Below are positions 20,272 to 28,058 of a stretch of 64,000 nucleotides of DNA, in pieces. The translations under genes and the position numbers were made by a program. The DNA comes from Akkermansia muciniphila (GTDB lineage Bacteria; Verrucomicrobiota; Verrucomicrobiia; Verrucomicrobiales; Akkermansiaceae), in contig NZ_JABDHQ010000002.1 in the NCBI RefSeq assembly GCF_018709685.1, positions 62,001-126,000 of the forward strand. The letters run 5' to 3'. The stretch's first letter is position 1. Each line of letters starts with the position of its first letter. The notes beneath the pieces were generated by a model. It saw nothing but the letters and a program-made list of their open reading frames with translations. It was not told the DNA's origin and searched no databases.

Positions 20272-21069
20272 TCAGTCCCGTTTCCTTTTTCTGCGTCGTC
20301 CCTCGTGATTGGCGGTTTCCCCGTTCATGCGCTGCTGGAGGCGCAGTTTCCACTGGGGCACCTTCCCCTCCGCCTTGGCCGCGTGAAAGCCCTTCCCCTC
20401 CCGGCCTTTTTCCCTCCACGCGTGTTCTTCCTGGGCTTCCAGCCTTTCCCGGCGCCGCTGTTCCTGAATCTCCGCCAATTTCCTGGCCCGGCGGATTTCC
20501 ACCCGCTTGCTTACCTCCCCATGGGCTGACGTCACGCGCCAGGGGCCGATGCGGTGGGGATACGTGATGGGCGCGCAGATCAGCTCCGCGTCCAGAAAAC
20601 GCATGGAGGCCACCAGCAGATTCTTGACGTTCGCCAGCAAGCCGCCGTCCGTCCAGACGCCGCCCATGCCCATTTCCAGGAGAAAAGCCAGGTGAAGCGT
20701 TTCCGCCTCCGAGGCCAGGATGGAAAAATCCCTCAGGGAGACTCCCTCCGCCGGCTCTTCATCCGGAGCGGCTACGGAAGCGGCCCGGAGCAGGAACAGC
20801 GTATCCCTGACCTTGCGGCTCAGGGCGCAGACCAGTTCCCCCACCTTGGGCCGGGCGTCAAAGCGGTAATCCTTCACCTCCACCAGCCACAGGTCCCGGC
20901 GGCCCGGATGGTACAGCAGGAAGTCCATCTCCTTGCATCCTCCGCAGAAATTCTGCGCCTGCCGGGAATAATAGTCCGAGCACTCAATGCGGCACACGAT
21001 GTAGCCTTCATCGATCCAGAAACGGTGGACTCCCTCCACGTAATGAGCTTCTGACGGCTTATGACTCAT
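20272..21069 (-). CDS. PD-(D/E)XK nuclease-like protein, paired with an AAA ATPase
   Basis: A 265-residue protein I do not recognise as a named family, but residues 47-67 show a PD-(D/E)XK nuclease core: E47-x-D49 at the end of one strand and E64-V-K66 in the next ('WLVEVKDY'), with an upstream helix bearing acidic residues. Tandem cysteines (C42, C45) just before the core could hold a metal. From about residue 185 the protein is strongly basic and probably helical (many Arg/Lys/Glu), ending in RRRKRKRD, which would suit nucleic-acid binding. The ATG lies 11 nt inside the upstream ATPase gene, so the two are co-translated and probably act together. A restriction or abortive-infection nuclease is plausible; a housekeeping repair role cannot be excluded. 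Confidence 0.72.
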   Translation of the reverse strand: MSHKPSEAHYVEGVHRFWIDEGYIVCRIECSDYYSRQAQNFCGGCKEMDFLLYHPGRRDLWLVEVKDYRFDARPKVGELVCALSRKVRDTLFLLRAASVAAPDEEPAEGVSLRDFSILASEAETLHLAFLLEMGMGGVWTDGGLLANVKNLLVASMRFLDAELICAPITYPHRIGPWRVTSAHGEVSKRVEIRRARKLAEIQEQRRRERLEAQEEHAWREKGREGKGFHAAKAEGKVPQWKLRLQQRMNGETANHEGRRRKRKRD

Positions 21070-22135
21070 AGCTCAGCTTCAAGTACCTGTCCGCCTGCTC
21101 GATTTCCGCTTCAAGAGACTCGATAGGCCCCACATCCTCCAGGGATTCCCCCCAGGACACCCTTACCCCGGAGCGGTCTCCCCGCGGAACGCTCATCCCG
21201 AAAAACTTCCTCTGCACCATCGCGTTGCGCGGCTCGGACAACTGAATCATCAGCTCCCGCAGCAGGAACAGGCTGTGGGAGGACAGAATCACCTGCACCC
21301 CCGTTTTGGCAAGCCCCGTCAGGGTTTTCACCAGCACGGGCAGATGGGAGGCGTTCAGGTTCATTTCCGGCTCATCCCAGAACAGCACGGAGCCTCTCTT
21401 CACGGACCCGTTACGGATCAGGTAGCTCAGCGTGCCCAGCCTTTTGAAGCCTTCCGCCACCAGGCTCATCTCAATGGGCTCCTGGCCGGGGCGCTGAAGG
21501 AAAAACCGCCCATCACGCTTCACCACCTGCCCGCCGATGATCTTTTCCAGCCTGGCGACCACGCGCCCGGCGTCCGTGCTGATGGGCTGCGCCGCCGCAT
21601 CCGCATCCAGGTAGCGGCAGAGGTCCCAGCTTCCGCCGTCCAGAAACTCGGGAAACCTGCTTCCCACCTGCACGAAACTGGGATAAATGGTCAGCACCTC
21701 CCGCGCCGCCAGGAACACCACCGGCACGTTCAGGAAGCGCAGGGGCATCTCCTGAATGGTCAGCCCCTCCTCCTCATGCCCGGCCTTGAAATCAAACACC
21801 AGGTTCCCCATGCCCTCCGGCACGCCTTCCCCTTCCATGGAGGCCTCCACATGGGCGTGGGCGTTGCCGCGGTTCCGGGCGGTCAGTCCGGCCAGGCCGC
21901 GGGACGCAAACACCCGCATCAGGTCCTTCCGGAGCCTCTGCTCCTCCGCCCACTTCTCCGGCAGGGACTTCCTGCCCCCGTCCGCGCTCCATTTGGCCAC
22001 GGTATAGCACAGCTTCAGCAGATGGCTCTTGCCGGAATCATTGCCGCCCACCACCACATTGATTCCCGGAACAAACTCAAAATGTTCGCTCCCGGGAAAC
22101 ACCGTCACGCCGCTCACCAGTAGGTCATGTATCAT
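21059..22135 (-). CDS. AAA (ABC-like, AAA_15/AAA_21 type) ATPase, paired with nuclease
   Basis: A 358-residue SMC/RecF-like P-loop ATPase. Walker A is G30-GNDS-G35-K36-S37, a signature-like helix is 'SLVAEGFKRLGTL' near 222-234, and Walker B is 'VLFWDEPEMNLN' with D252-E253. The switch region is 'ILSSHSLFLL' with H285. This single-domain ABC-ATPase plan, without a long coiled coil, is that of the AAA_15/AAA_21 and OLD-like proteins found in Septu, PARIS, Gabija and retron defence modules. The ATG at 22135 sits directly before the first strand; the frame is open to 22495 but overlaps the divergent menB region without coding character. Base composition matches its neighbours. Partner: the overlapping nuclease-like gene. 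Confidence 0.82.
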   Translation of the reverse strand: MIHDLLVSGVTVFPGSEHFEFVPGINVVVGGNDSGKSHLLKLCYTVAKWSADGGRKSLPEKWAEEQRLRKDLMRVFASRGLAGLTARNRGNAHAHVEASMEGEGVPEGMGNLVFDFKAGHEEEGLTIQEMPLRFLNVPVVFLAAREVLTIYPSFVQVGSRFPEFLDGGSWDLCRYLDADAAAQPISTDAGRVVARLEKIIGGQVVKRDGRFFLQRPGQEPIEMSLVAEGFKRLGTLSYLIRNGSVKRGSVLFWDEPEMNLNASHLPVLVKTLTGLAKTGVQVILSSHSLFLLRELMIQLSEPRNAMVQRKFFGMSVPRGDRSGVRVSWGESLEDVGPIESLEAEIEQADRYLKLSYES

Positions 22136-22343
22136 ACCGTTCCCAATGTAGCACAGAAGCGCATGCCGTAAATTACAAATGCCGCCAGTTTCCGTCACAA
22201 AAAAAACGCCGCCCGCCATGCGCTTCTCCCGGAAGACGCGGCAAAAAAGCATTCGCCTCCCATTCCCTGCATTTCCCCGTTCAGACCCGGACACGGCACA
22301 CTTTAAGCTTCCCATTGACGGGCGCCTTATTAAAGTAGTCCAC

Positions 22344-23168
22344 ATGAGCGCATCATGGACCACCGCCAGGGAATATACGGATATCAAGTATGAGACAACG
22401 GACGACGGCAGCATCGCGAAAATCACGATCAACCGCCCCCATGTCCGCAACGCTTTCCGCCCCCAGACCGTGCATGAAATGCTCAATGCCCTCAACGCCG
22501 CTCATGAAGACCCCAAGGTGGGCGTGGTCATCCTGACCGGGGAAGGCCCGGACGCCTTCTGTTCCGGGGGGGACCAGAAGGTGCGCGGAAACGCCGGCTA
22601 CATCGGTGAAGACGGCGTACCCCGCCTGAACATCCTGGACGTGCAACGCACCATCCGCACCATGCCCAAGCCCGTCGTCGCCATGGTGGCAGGCTATGCC
22701 ATCGGCGGAGGCCATGTGCTCCACGTCGTCTGTGACCTCACCATCGCCGCGGACAACGCCAAATTCGGCCAGACCGGGCCCAAGGTGGGCTCCTTTGACG
22801 GAGGGCTCGGCTCCTCCTACCTGGCGCGCATCGTGGGGCAGAAAAAAGCGCGGGAAATCTGGTACCTGTGCCGCCAGTACGATGCGCAGCAGGCGCTGGA
22901 CATGGGCCTGGTCAACACCGTGGTTCCGCTGGAAAAGCTGGAAGAGGAAACCCTCTCCTGGTGCCGCCAGATGCTCCAGCACAGCCCCCTGGCGCTCCGT
23001 TGCCTGAAGGCCTCCCTGAACGCGGACTGCGACGGGCAAATGGGCCTGCTGGACCTGGCCGGCAACGCCACCCTGCTCTATTACATGAGCGAGGAAGCCA
23101 AGGAAGGCAAAAACGCCTTCGTGGAAAAGCGCGCCCCGGATTTCTCCAAATTCCCCAGGCTCCCGTAA
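22344..23168 (+). CDS. menB: 1,4-dihydroxy-2-naphthoyl-CoA synthase
   Basis: A 274-residue crotonase-fold enzyme matching MenB. '[16 protein letters not shown]' is the MenB N-terminal block. '[11 protein letters not shown]' is the oxyanion and substrate loop, and '[19 protein letters not shown]' and '[21 protein letters not shown]' are the diagnostic blocks. It cyclises o-succinylbenzoyl-CoA to DHNA-CoA in menaquinone synthesis, so the organism makes menaquinone. 'QTGPKVGSF' identifies it as MenB and not a generic enoyl-CoA hydratase. I start at the ATG at 22344; the frame upstream is open but not protein-like. No other men gene is adjacent. It is followed 13 nt later by a membrane protein gene. 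Confidence 0.95.
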   Translation: MSASWTTAREYTDIKYETTDDGSIAKITINRPHVRNAFRPQTVHEMLNALNAAHEDPKVGVVILTGEGPDAFCSGGDQKVRGNAGYIGEDGVPRLNILDVQRTIRTMPKPVVAMVAGYAIGGGHVLHVVCDLTIAADNAKFGQTGPKVGSFDGGLGSSYLARIVGQKKAREIWYLCRQYDAQQALDMGLVNTVVPLEKLEEETLSWCRQMLQHSPLALRCLKASLNADCDGQMGLLDLAGNATLLYYMSEEAKEGKNAFVEKRAPDFSKFPRLP

Positions 23169-23181
23169 CCCCCTCTGCACC

Positions 23182-24012
23182 ATGCCCACCCCCTCCGACA
23201 ACGAAGGCGCCCCCAGGAACGACTCCGCCAGCAGGGAACCCCTGCACGACCTGCCGGACCATGAGAACATCGTGGAACATTTCTACGATCCGGAGGAACA
23301 GGCCAGGGAAGAAAAACCCGTCCGTGAAAAAACACCCTTCTCCCTGATCGGCAATCTTATCTTCCTTTTCACCATAGCTATTCTGGCGGCTATTTCCTGG
23401 CTGGTTTACTCCTCCTGGCGTCCGCAGAATACGGCGGAGCTCCCCGGCTTCCGCCAGAAGGAGAATGCCCCGGACATTCCCAAAATCCTGAAACAGGCCA
23501 TCAGCCGGGACGCCTCCGTCTCCTTCTCGGAAGAAGACATCAACCGCTACCTCGCCTCCTCCGTCCACCCCCAGCAGCACGGGGCCCTGGCCATCTTCGC
23601 CACCAATCCTGCCGTAGGCATCCGGCTTCACGGCGGCAAGGAGCAGCCGGACGGCACGATTGGGGAAGGCTGCATGGAAATCATCATAGAACGTTACACG
23701 GGCATCGACTCCCGCCAGACAATTTCCCTGTTCCTGACGCCCTTCCAGTCCATGGACCCGCACAACTACATGGCAGTGCAGACGCGTTTTGAATTCTACA
23801 ATGACGAAACCCTGCCGGGCGGCATCCATGTGGGGGGAACCATCGGCAGGCTTTCCGTTCCCCAGGGGTACATGATCTTTCTCCTTCCCGCGTTTGAAAA
23901 CCTGCTCCAGGCCTACTTGCCGCTCATCCACATGATTGAGGAAAGCGGCATGGGCATCCACATCAGCGAAGGAAGGCTGGACCTGACTCCCCCGCAAAAG
24001 CGCACGCTGTGA
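23182..24012 (+). CDS. Single-pass membrane protein of unknown function
   Basis: A 276-residue protein with a charged, acidic cytoplasmic N-terminus (1-52), one strong TM helix (about 53-75, 'LIGNLIFLFTIAILAAISWLVY') and a 200-residue extracytoplasmic domain of mixed alpha/beta character. I recognise no family. The domain contains 'DASVSFSEEDINRYLASSV' and ends in a helix-rich part. The plan resembles Verrucomicrobial membrane-anchored proteins of unknown role, and nothing indicates an enzyme. It starts 13 nt after menB and is probably in the same transcript, though no menaquinone-related residues are apparent. Confidence 0.75.
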   Translation: MPTPSDNEGAPRNDSASREPLHDLPDHENIVEHFYDPEEQAREEKPVREKTPFSLIGNLIFLFTIAILAAISWLVYSSWRPQNTAELPGFRQKENAPDIPKILKQAISRDASVSFSEEDINRYLASSVHPQQHGALAIFATNPAVGIRLHGGKEQPDGTIGEGCMEIIIERYTGIDSRQTISLFLTPFQSMDPHNYMAVQTRFEFYNDETLPGGIHVGGTIGRLSVPQGYMIFLLPAFENLLQAYLPLIHMIEESGMGIHISEGRLDLTPPQKRTL

Positions 24013-24079
24013 ATGCGGAGGCATGCATCAAGTTCAAAGATAATATTAAGCCGTTATTCCACCCCGAACCATTTATCAG

Positions 24080-24658
24080 GTGAAAAAGACGCCACAATGC
24101 CATATCGTCGCAGGTCCGAATGGAGCAGGAAAAACTACGTTTGCCTTGGATTACCTGATGCATGAAACAAATTGCCGGGCATTTATCAACGCGGACATGA
24201 TCGCCCAGGGCCTTTCGCCTCTTGCTCCGCAATCGGTCCAGGTCAAGGCAGGGAAATTGTTTTTGGAAGAATTGAAAAGGCATCTGAAACAAAAAGAGAG
24301 CTTCTGTTTTGAAACTACTCTTTCGGGCTCTTCCTATCTGCAAAAAATCAACCAGTGGAGAAAAGACGGCTGGCATGTGATTCTTCATTATCTCTGGATA
24401 CCGAATGCACAATTTTCCGCTTTACGCGTGCAGGAACGTGTAGCTCAGGGAGGGCATGACATTCCTCATAAGGCCATTTTAAGACGCTATGATAAAAGCC
24501 TGCGCAATTTATTCAATTATCTCCCCATATGCAATGAAGTAATGTGCTACGATAATTCAGACGTAAATCATCCCCTCATTTTCACCATGGCAAGAGGAAA
24601 GATTGAAGTCATCAATGCACCCCTGTATAAAAGCATTCAACAGAAAACCTGTCCATGA
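24080..24658 (+). CDS. Zeta-toxin-like P-loop kinase (COG4185 type)
   Basis: A 192-residue kinase of the zeta-toxin superfamily, starting at GTG 24080. Walker A is 'GPNGAGKTT' (G12-K18-T19). The substrate loop is 'FINADMIAQGLSP' with D39. 'CFETTLSG' carries E78. The family's basic block 'RVQERVAQGGHDIP' (117-129) and 'RRYDKSLRNLF' is intact. Zeta toxins phosphorylate UDP-N-acetylglucosamine; whether this subfamily does the same is not known from sequence. The region is clearly more AT-rich than its neighbours, suggesting transfer. Its stop overlaps the start of a 74-residue gene (ATGA), the order being toxin then partner, the reverse of classical epsilon-zeta. Confidence 0.85.
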   Translation: MKKTPQCHIVAGPNGAGKTTFALDYLMHETNCRAFINADMIAQGLSPLAPQSVQVKAGKLFLEELKRHLKQKESFCFETTLSGSSYLQKINQWRKDGWHVILHYLWIPNAQFSALRVQERVAQGGHDIPHKAILRRYDKSLRNLFNYLPICNEVMCYDNSDVNHPLIFTMARGKIEVINAPLYKSIQQKTCP

Positions 24659-24879
24659 ACCATCATCCACATCTGTCAGAAACGGCAAAACGAGGGTTGC
24701 GGGCTCTTCACAGGGCGGTAAAAAAAGAGATGGAGAAAAAAAGCAGGTTGGGACAATACGTCATTGTCTTTCGCAACGGAAAAACGGTGCGGATGCTCGC
24801 ATCAGAAGCCTTGCAAGCTTCCACTCCTGCTCAAAACCCGGGAGAAACTGCCCCCCCTGATAGCGCCTGCCACCGGTAA
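24655..24879 (+). CDS. Putative antitoxin/partner of the zeta-like kinase
   Basis: A 74-residue protein: an N-terminal basic helix ('SETAKRGLRALHRAVKKEMEKKSRLG') followed by a short beta hairpin 'QYVIVFRNGKTVRML' and a polar tail. Its ATG overlaps the kinase stop as ATGA. Small proteins with 'lGqy-vv-r-Gk-v' next to COG4185 kinases are a recurring arrangement, consistent with an antitoxin, but I know no test of this one. There is no DNA-binding motif that I can see, so autoregulation is uncertain. It ends 5 nt before the left arm of an inverted repeat. Confidence 0.65.
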   Translation: MNHHPHLSETAKRGLRALHRAVKKEMEKKSRLGQYVIVFRNGKTVRMLASEALQASTPAQNPGETAPPDSACHR

Positions 24880-24883
24880 CCTA

Positions 24884-24953
24884 ATACTCTGAAGGCGTCC
24901 GGTCTTTCAAATCTCAGTCTTGCGCCTCAAGTACTTTCCTCCTTCAGAGGTAT
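24884..24953. repeat. Imperfect inverted repeat after the toxin-like module
   Basis: Arms ATACTCTGAAGG (24884-24895) and CCTTCAGAGGTAT (24941-24953) are complementary over 12 bp with a single inserted G. They enclose 45 nt. The element sits exactly between the toxin pair and the convergent membrane-protein gene. It may be a long-loop terminator for both strands or a remnant of the event that inserted the AT-rich module. Confidence 0.55.
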
Positions 24954-24966
24954 ATTACAGAAAAGA

Positions 24967-25920
24967 CTATTTCTCCATATCCCTGACCATCAGGGTCATG
25001 TATTCTTCCGGCCAGGAATGGATAATCTGCCCGGCGTCATTGAAGACGGCCACCAGGCGGATGGAGTCCCGCCCATCTGAAAGCACCATTACGGTTTCAT
25101 CCTTTTCAAAATCATACCGCGGCTTGCCCAGCTTGAAAGCGGCATTCCTGCGGTCCGTTTTCAACCAGGCGCGCGCCTGCTCCATCGTCAGTCCCCGCAG
25201 GGCGCGGTCATCCCTGAACACGCGCCTTGCCGCATTCATGGCCGCGGGGCTGGAAACCACCATGCTATTCCGGAACGGACGCGTTTCCCACATGCGGTCA
25301 ATGTCCCGTTCCAGCGCGCCGCCCATCCCCCCGGAAAGGAAGAATACGGCCACAGGCCAGACCAGCAGGACAACCACTACCCACGCCGTCAGCCGCCTGC
25401 GGCTTTTGGAAAGCGCCGCGATGCCCTGGGCTATTTTCCCCCATTTCTCCACAAGTTCCTCATCCGCATGCCCGAACAGAAAGTTCACCTGCCTGTGTTC
25501 AATGCCGTTCCGGAGTTCCGCCACCGTTTTTCCCTTTTCCGGGGCCAGGTCCTCCAGCGTAGGGCCTCCCTTGACAAAATGGCGCACGATTTTAGGCCAC
25601 AGCACGGGAACCACGGCAAAACGGACCGTGAGCAGAACCAGGCTGCCCACCAGGCAGCCGCTGATCAGCAGGACATCAAACGGACGGCTGAAGAAATAGT
25701 CCGGATTCCACATCCAGATGAAAGGCGCGGCCAGGTAAATCCCCAGTGCAAACAGGCACCACGACCAGACAACGGCGGAAAAACGGCTGACCGCCACGGC
25801 CACCCCCAGCAGGAACAACAGGGAGCCCAGGACCATTCCCCACGGGAACGTCCCGTAAATGGCGGCCAGAAAAGCCAGAATCATCAACGCCATGCCCACA
25901 GGCTGCCGAACTTTTTGCAT
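24967..25920 (-). CDS. Polytopic membrane protein of unknown function
   Basis: A 317-residue protein from the ATG at 25920 (MQKVRQPVGMALMILAFL). About five N-terminal TM helices lie before residue 120, then a cytoplasmic segment with 'GPTLEDLAPEKGKTVAELR', another TM helix near 205-225, and a soluble C-terminal domain of about 90 residues. That domain ends with strands ('KPRYDFEKDETVMVLSDGRDSIRLV') that would suit a small beta-sheet. No family is recognised. An upstream ATG at 25977 is possible but adds residues ahead of the first helix. It is a single gene, convergent with the toxin module and downstream of the TolC-like gene on the same strand. Confidence 0.75.
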   Translation of the reverse strand: MQKVRQPVGMALMILAFLAAIYGTFPWGMVLGSLLFLLGVAVAVSRFSAVVWSWCLFALGIYLAAPFIWMWNPDYFFSRPFDVLLISGCLVGSLVLLTVRFAVVPVLWPKIVRHFVKGGPTLEDLAPEKGKTVAELRNGIEHRQVNFLFGHADEELVEKWGKIAQGIAALSKSRRRLTAWVVVVLLVWPVAVFFLSGGMGGALERDIDRMWETRPFRNSMVVSSPAAMNAARRVFRDDRALRGLTMEQARAWLKTDRRNAAFKLGKPRYDFEKDETVMVLSDGRDSIRLVAVFNDAGQIIHSWPEEYMTLMVRDMEK

Positions 25921-26008
25921 ATCCGGACCGTAACACAAGCCTTTGAAGGCATCAAGAAAGGAAGCCCCCGCAGTCACACAGGACCGCGCCGCCGCACCGC
26001 CTTTCCCC

Positions 26009-27298
26009 TTATTTCAGCCAGCCGTACTCCATGATGAGCGCGGCTTCCACTTCCGCATTCTTGGCGGCCTCGGAATCAAGATCATGGTAAATCGTCTGAA
26101 GATCCTTGCGCTGCTGCAGGTATTCCTCCCCGGAAAGCGCCAGGCGCTTTTTCAGGAACGCGGCCTTCTTCCGGTAATAGGACTGCCAGCTTTCAAATTC
26201 ATCACGGCTCTTGATCAGCGCCTCCACCTTTTCCCGGCGCTCCACCAGGCGCAGGCGCATCTTCTTCTCCAGAATCTTATGGTTCTCCCGCGCATTCCGG
26301 TACTGGTTCCAGATGTCCAGGCGCGTATCCAGCTGTTCCTTCAGGCTCATGTTCACCTGCATGTCGCCTGATCCGGCAAAGAAACCGGAATAAGTGCCGC
26401 CCGATCCGGAGAAGAGGGAGGGGCTGTAAAAATTGATGTCCATGGACGGGAAGAAGCGCATCTTGACATTCAGCACGCTCAGGCGGGAGGCTTCCAGCTC
26501 CATCGCCATGATGGAGACCACCAGGAAATCCAGCTTGCGGCTGGCCTTGCGGTAAGCGGCCCAACTGATGCGCGGCATGGAGGAGGGGGCCACAAACCAC
26601 CGGGCGCTCATGTCCCCGAACAGCGCGACAAACGCCTTGGAGATGTCCCTTCTGGTATTTTCCCATTCCCGGTCCACCTTGGCGCGCTGGGTTCCGTCAT
26701 CGTCAAAGGGGATGCTGTCCAGGGCATTCTGGCGGGAACGCAGGGCGTTATCATATAAAAGCACCTGGCGGTAAAGCTGGGAAACCAGCTCCCTTTTTTT
26801 CATTTCCAGCATGTTCCTGGAGGCATAAACGGATGCCTTGGCGGAATAATAGTCAAAGGGGACCTGGGTGAGGGACGGCATGTTGAACAGAATATTGGTA
26901 TGGTATTCCAGATCCCGTGCGCTCATGCTGGACAACCCGCTGATGTCCCGGGTCATCATCAGATCCAGGTTAACGCCGGGAATAATCTGCGTAAACACCC
27001 TCTTCACGGACCATTCCGCCTGCTGGAGGTTAAGCTGGGCTTCCCTCAGCTCCAGATTATTGTCCATCATCATCTTCATGGCGGCACTCCAGGAGATGGT
27101 GCGTTCCGGCAACTGGTTCCAATGGGGTTCCGCATCAATCTGCTTCATCATCTCCCTTGTCTTCTCCTCCATGTGGCGGTTCACGGAACATGATGCCGTG
27201 AGCAGCAGGAGAAAGCACAGGAAACTTACGCTCAGCCACTGCCGGACGGCAGTCATCGGCAGCGGAACCGCACCGGCCGGGTGTAATGGAGAAGCCAT
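26009..27298 (-). CDS. TolC-family outer-membrane efflux lipoprotein
   Basis: A 429-residue protein with long coiled-coil helices typical of TolC/CusC proteins: 'AMKMMMDNNLELREAQLNLQQAEWSVKR' is the repeat signature, and further helical pairs follow near 290-420. The lipobox 'LLTASC' lies near residue 36 from this start. The ATG at 27298 is supported by GGAAG five nt upstream and a promoter; the ATG at 27256 would shorten the n-region but has no ribosome site. It should form the outer-membrane exit duct for the divergent adaptor-ABC genes at 28059-30917. The barrel portion looks short for a TolC. It probably partners with the adaptor to expel a substrate across both membranes. Confidence 0.82.
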   Translation of the reverse strand: MASPLHPAGAVPLPMTAVRQWLSVSFLCFLLLLTASCSVNRHMEEKTREMMKQIDAEPHWNQLPERTISWSAAMKMMMDNNLELREAQLNLQQAEWSVKRVFTQIIPGVNLDLMMTRDISGLSSMSARDLEYHTNILFNMPSLTQVPFDYYSAKASVYASRNMLEMKKRELVSQLYRQVLLYDNALRSRQNALDSIPFDDDGTQRAKVDREWENTRRDISKAFVALFGDMSARWFVAPSSMPRISWAAYRKASRKLDFLVVSIMAMELEASRLSVLNVKMRFFPSMDINFYSPSLFSGSGGTYSGFFAGSGDMQVNMSLKEQLDTRLDIWNQYRNARENHKILEKKMRLRLVERREKVEALIKSRDEFESWQSYYRKKAAFLKKRLALSGEEYLQQRKDLQTIYHDLDSEAAKNAEVEAALIMEYGWLK

Positions 27299-27312
27299 AA
27301 ATCTTCCGGGGA

Positions 27313-27339
27313 TTTTTACGGCGCCCTTCCAAAAGTCAA
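27313..27339 (-). promoter_or_regulatory. Promoter of the TolC-like gene
   Basis: Minus strand TTGACT (27339-27334), 15-bp spacer, TAAAAA (27318-27313), with GGAAG upstream of the ATG at 27298. It is back to back with the promoter at 27400-27428, 60 bp away, so the duct and the adaptor-ABC genes could share control. Confidence 0.5.
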
Positions 27340-27399
27340 GCCATAAAGCATGCCGGGAACTTCACCGCACAGCCTCAGGAGGCCGAAAGAATTTCATGA

Positions 27400-27428
27400 T
27401 TGACGGGTACGGCAAAAACAGATAGCTT
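27400..27428 (+). promoter_or_regulatory. Promoter of the lipoprotein-adaptor-ABC operon
   Basis: TTGACG (27400-27405), 17-bp spacer, TAGCTT (27423-27428), giving a leader of about 15 nt before the ATG at 27450. The TAGNNT -10 form recurs upstream of other lipoprotein genes in the window. Confidence 0.55.
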
Positions 27429-27449
27429 GTTTCAAAGTTCAATATTCTT

Positions 27450-28055
27450 ATGACCACTTCGTCCCGCAACCGTACCATTGCTTTTCTCTCCCTTACTGCT
27501 GTAGCCATTGGTTTCATTTCCTGCGGCGGCAGTTCAACCGACGGGTCCGCCCAGCTGGGCGTGGGTCAGGTTCTTGTGCTTTCCTCCAATCCGGAATATG
27601 AAACCTCCCCCGATGCCGATCCCCTGCATCACGCTTTCTCCCTTTTCGCCACCGGAACCGGCACGGATACCATGCCGCTCCTGTTCAACAATACGACCAC
27701 CAGCATTCCCACCTCCGGAGGCGGTTCGGGGAACGGCAATCCCACGGTAGTCATCTTCCGCAGAAACGGCACTTCAGGCTCCCTCTCCACCAGCGCCACT
27801 CTTTCCACCAACGTCATCACGCTCCCCGGCCCGATTCAGAGCTACGGCATCGTGCAGATGTCCATCAGCAGCAACCTGACCTTTGACACGGCAGACGATC
27901 CCTACAACAAAATCGTCACCGGCTCCGCCAAATACCGCCTCAGGCTCCAAGGCAATGACAACTCTTCCAATCCCGGCGTATTCGATACGGGAGAAACCCT
28001 GCTGGACGGAGGCAAGGTGACCATTTATCCGTCTGCGGATTTCGTCGGCAAATAA
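27450..28055 (+). CDS. Cys-Gly-Gly lipoprotein at the head of an ABC efflux operon
   Basis: A 201-residue lipoprotein with signal peptide and lipobox 'GFISC' followed by GGSSTDGS. The mature protein is Ser/Thr/Gly-rich and predicted beta ('PTVVIFRRNGTSGSL', 'YGIVQMSISSNLTFDTADDPYN', 'KYRLRLQGNDNSSN'). No named domain is seen. The gene is 4 nt upstream of the adaptor gene and is read from a promoter close to its ATG, so it is the first gene of the adaptor-ATPase-permease operon and probably either a cargo or an accessory part of that transporter. It resembles the lipoproteins at 30994, 31795 and 9844 in its N-terminal plan. Confidence 0.8.
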   Translation: MTTSSRNRTIAFLSLTAVAIGFISCGGSSTDGSAQLGVGQVLVLSSNPEYETSPDADPLHHAFSLFATGTGTDTMPLLFNNTTTSIPTSGGGSGNGNPTVVIFRRNGTSGSLSTSATLSTNVITLPGPIQSYGIVQMSISSNLTFDTADDPYNKIVTGSAKYRLRLQGNDNSSNPGVFDTGETLLDGGKVTIYPSADFVGK

Positions 28056-28058
28056 CCC

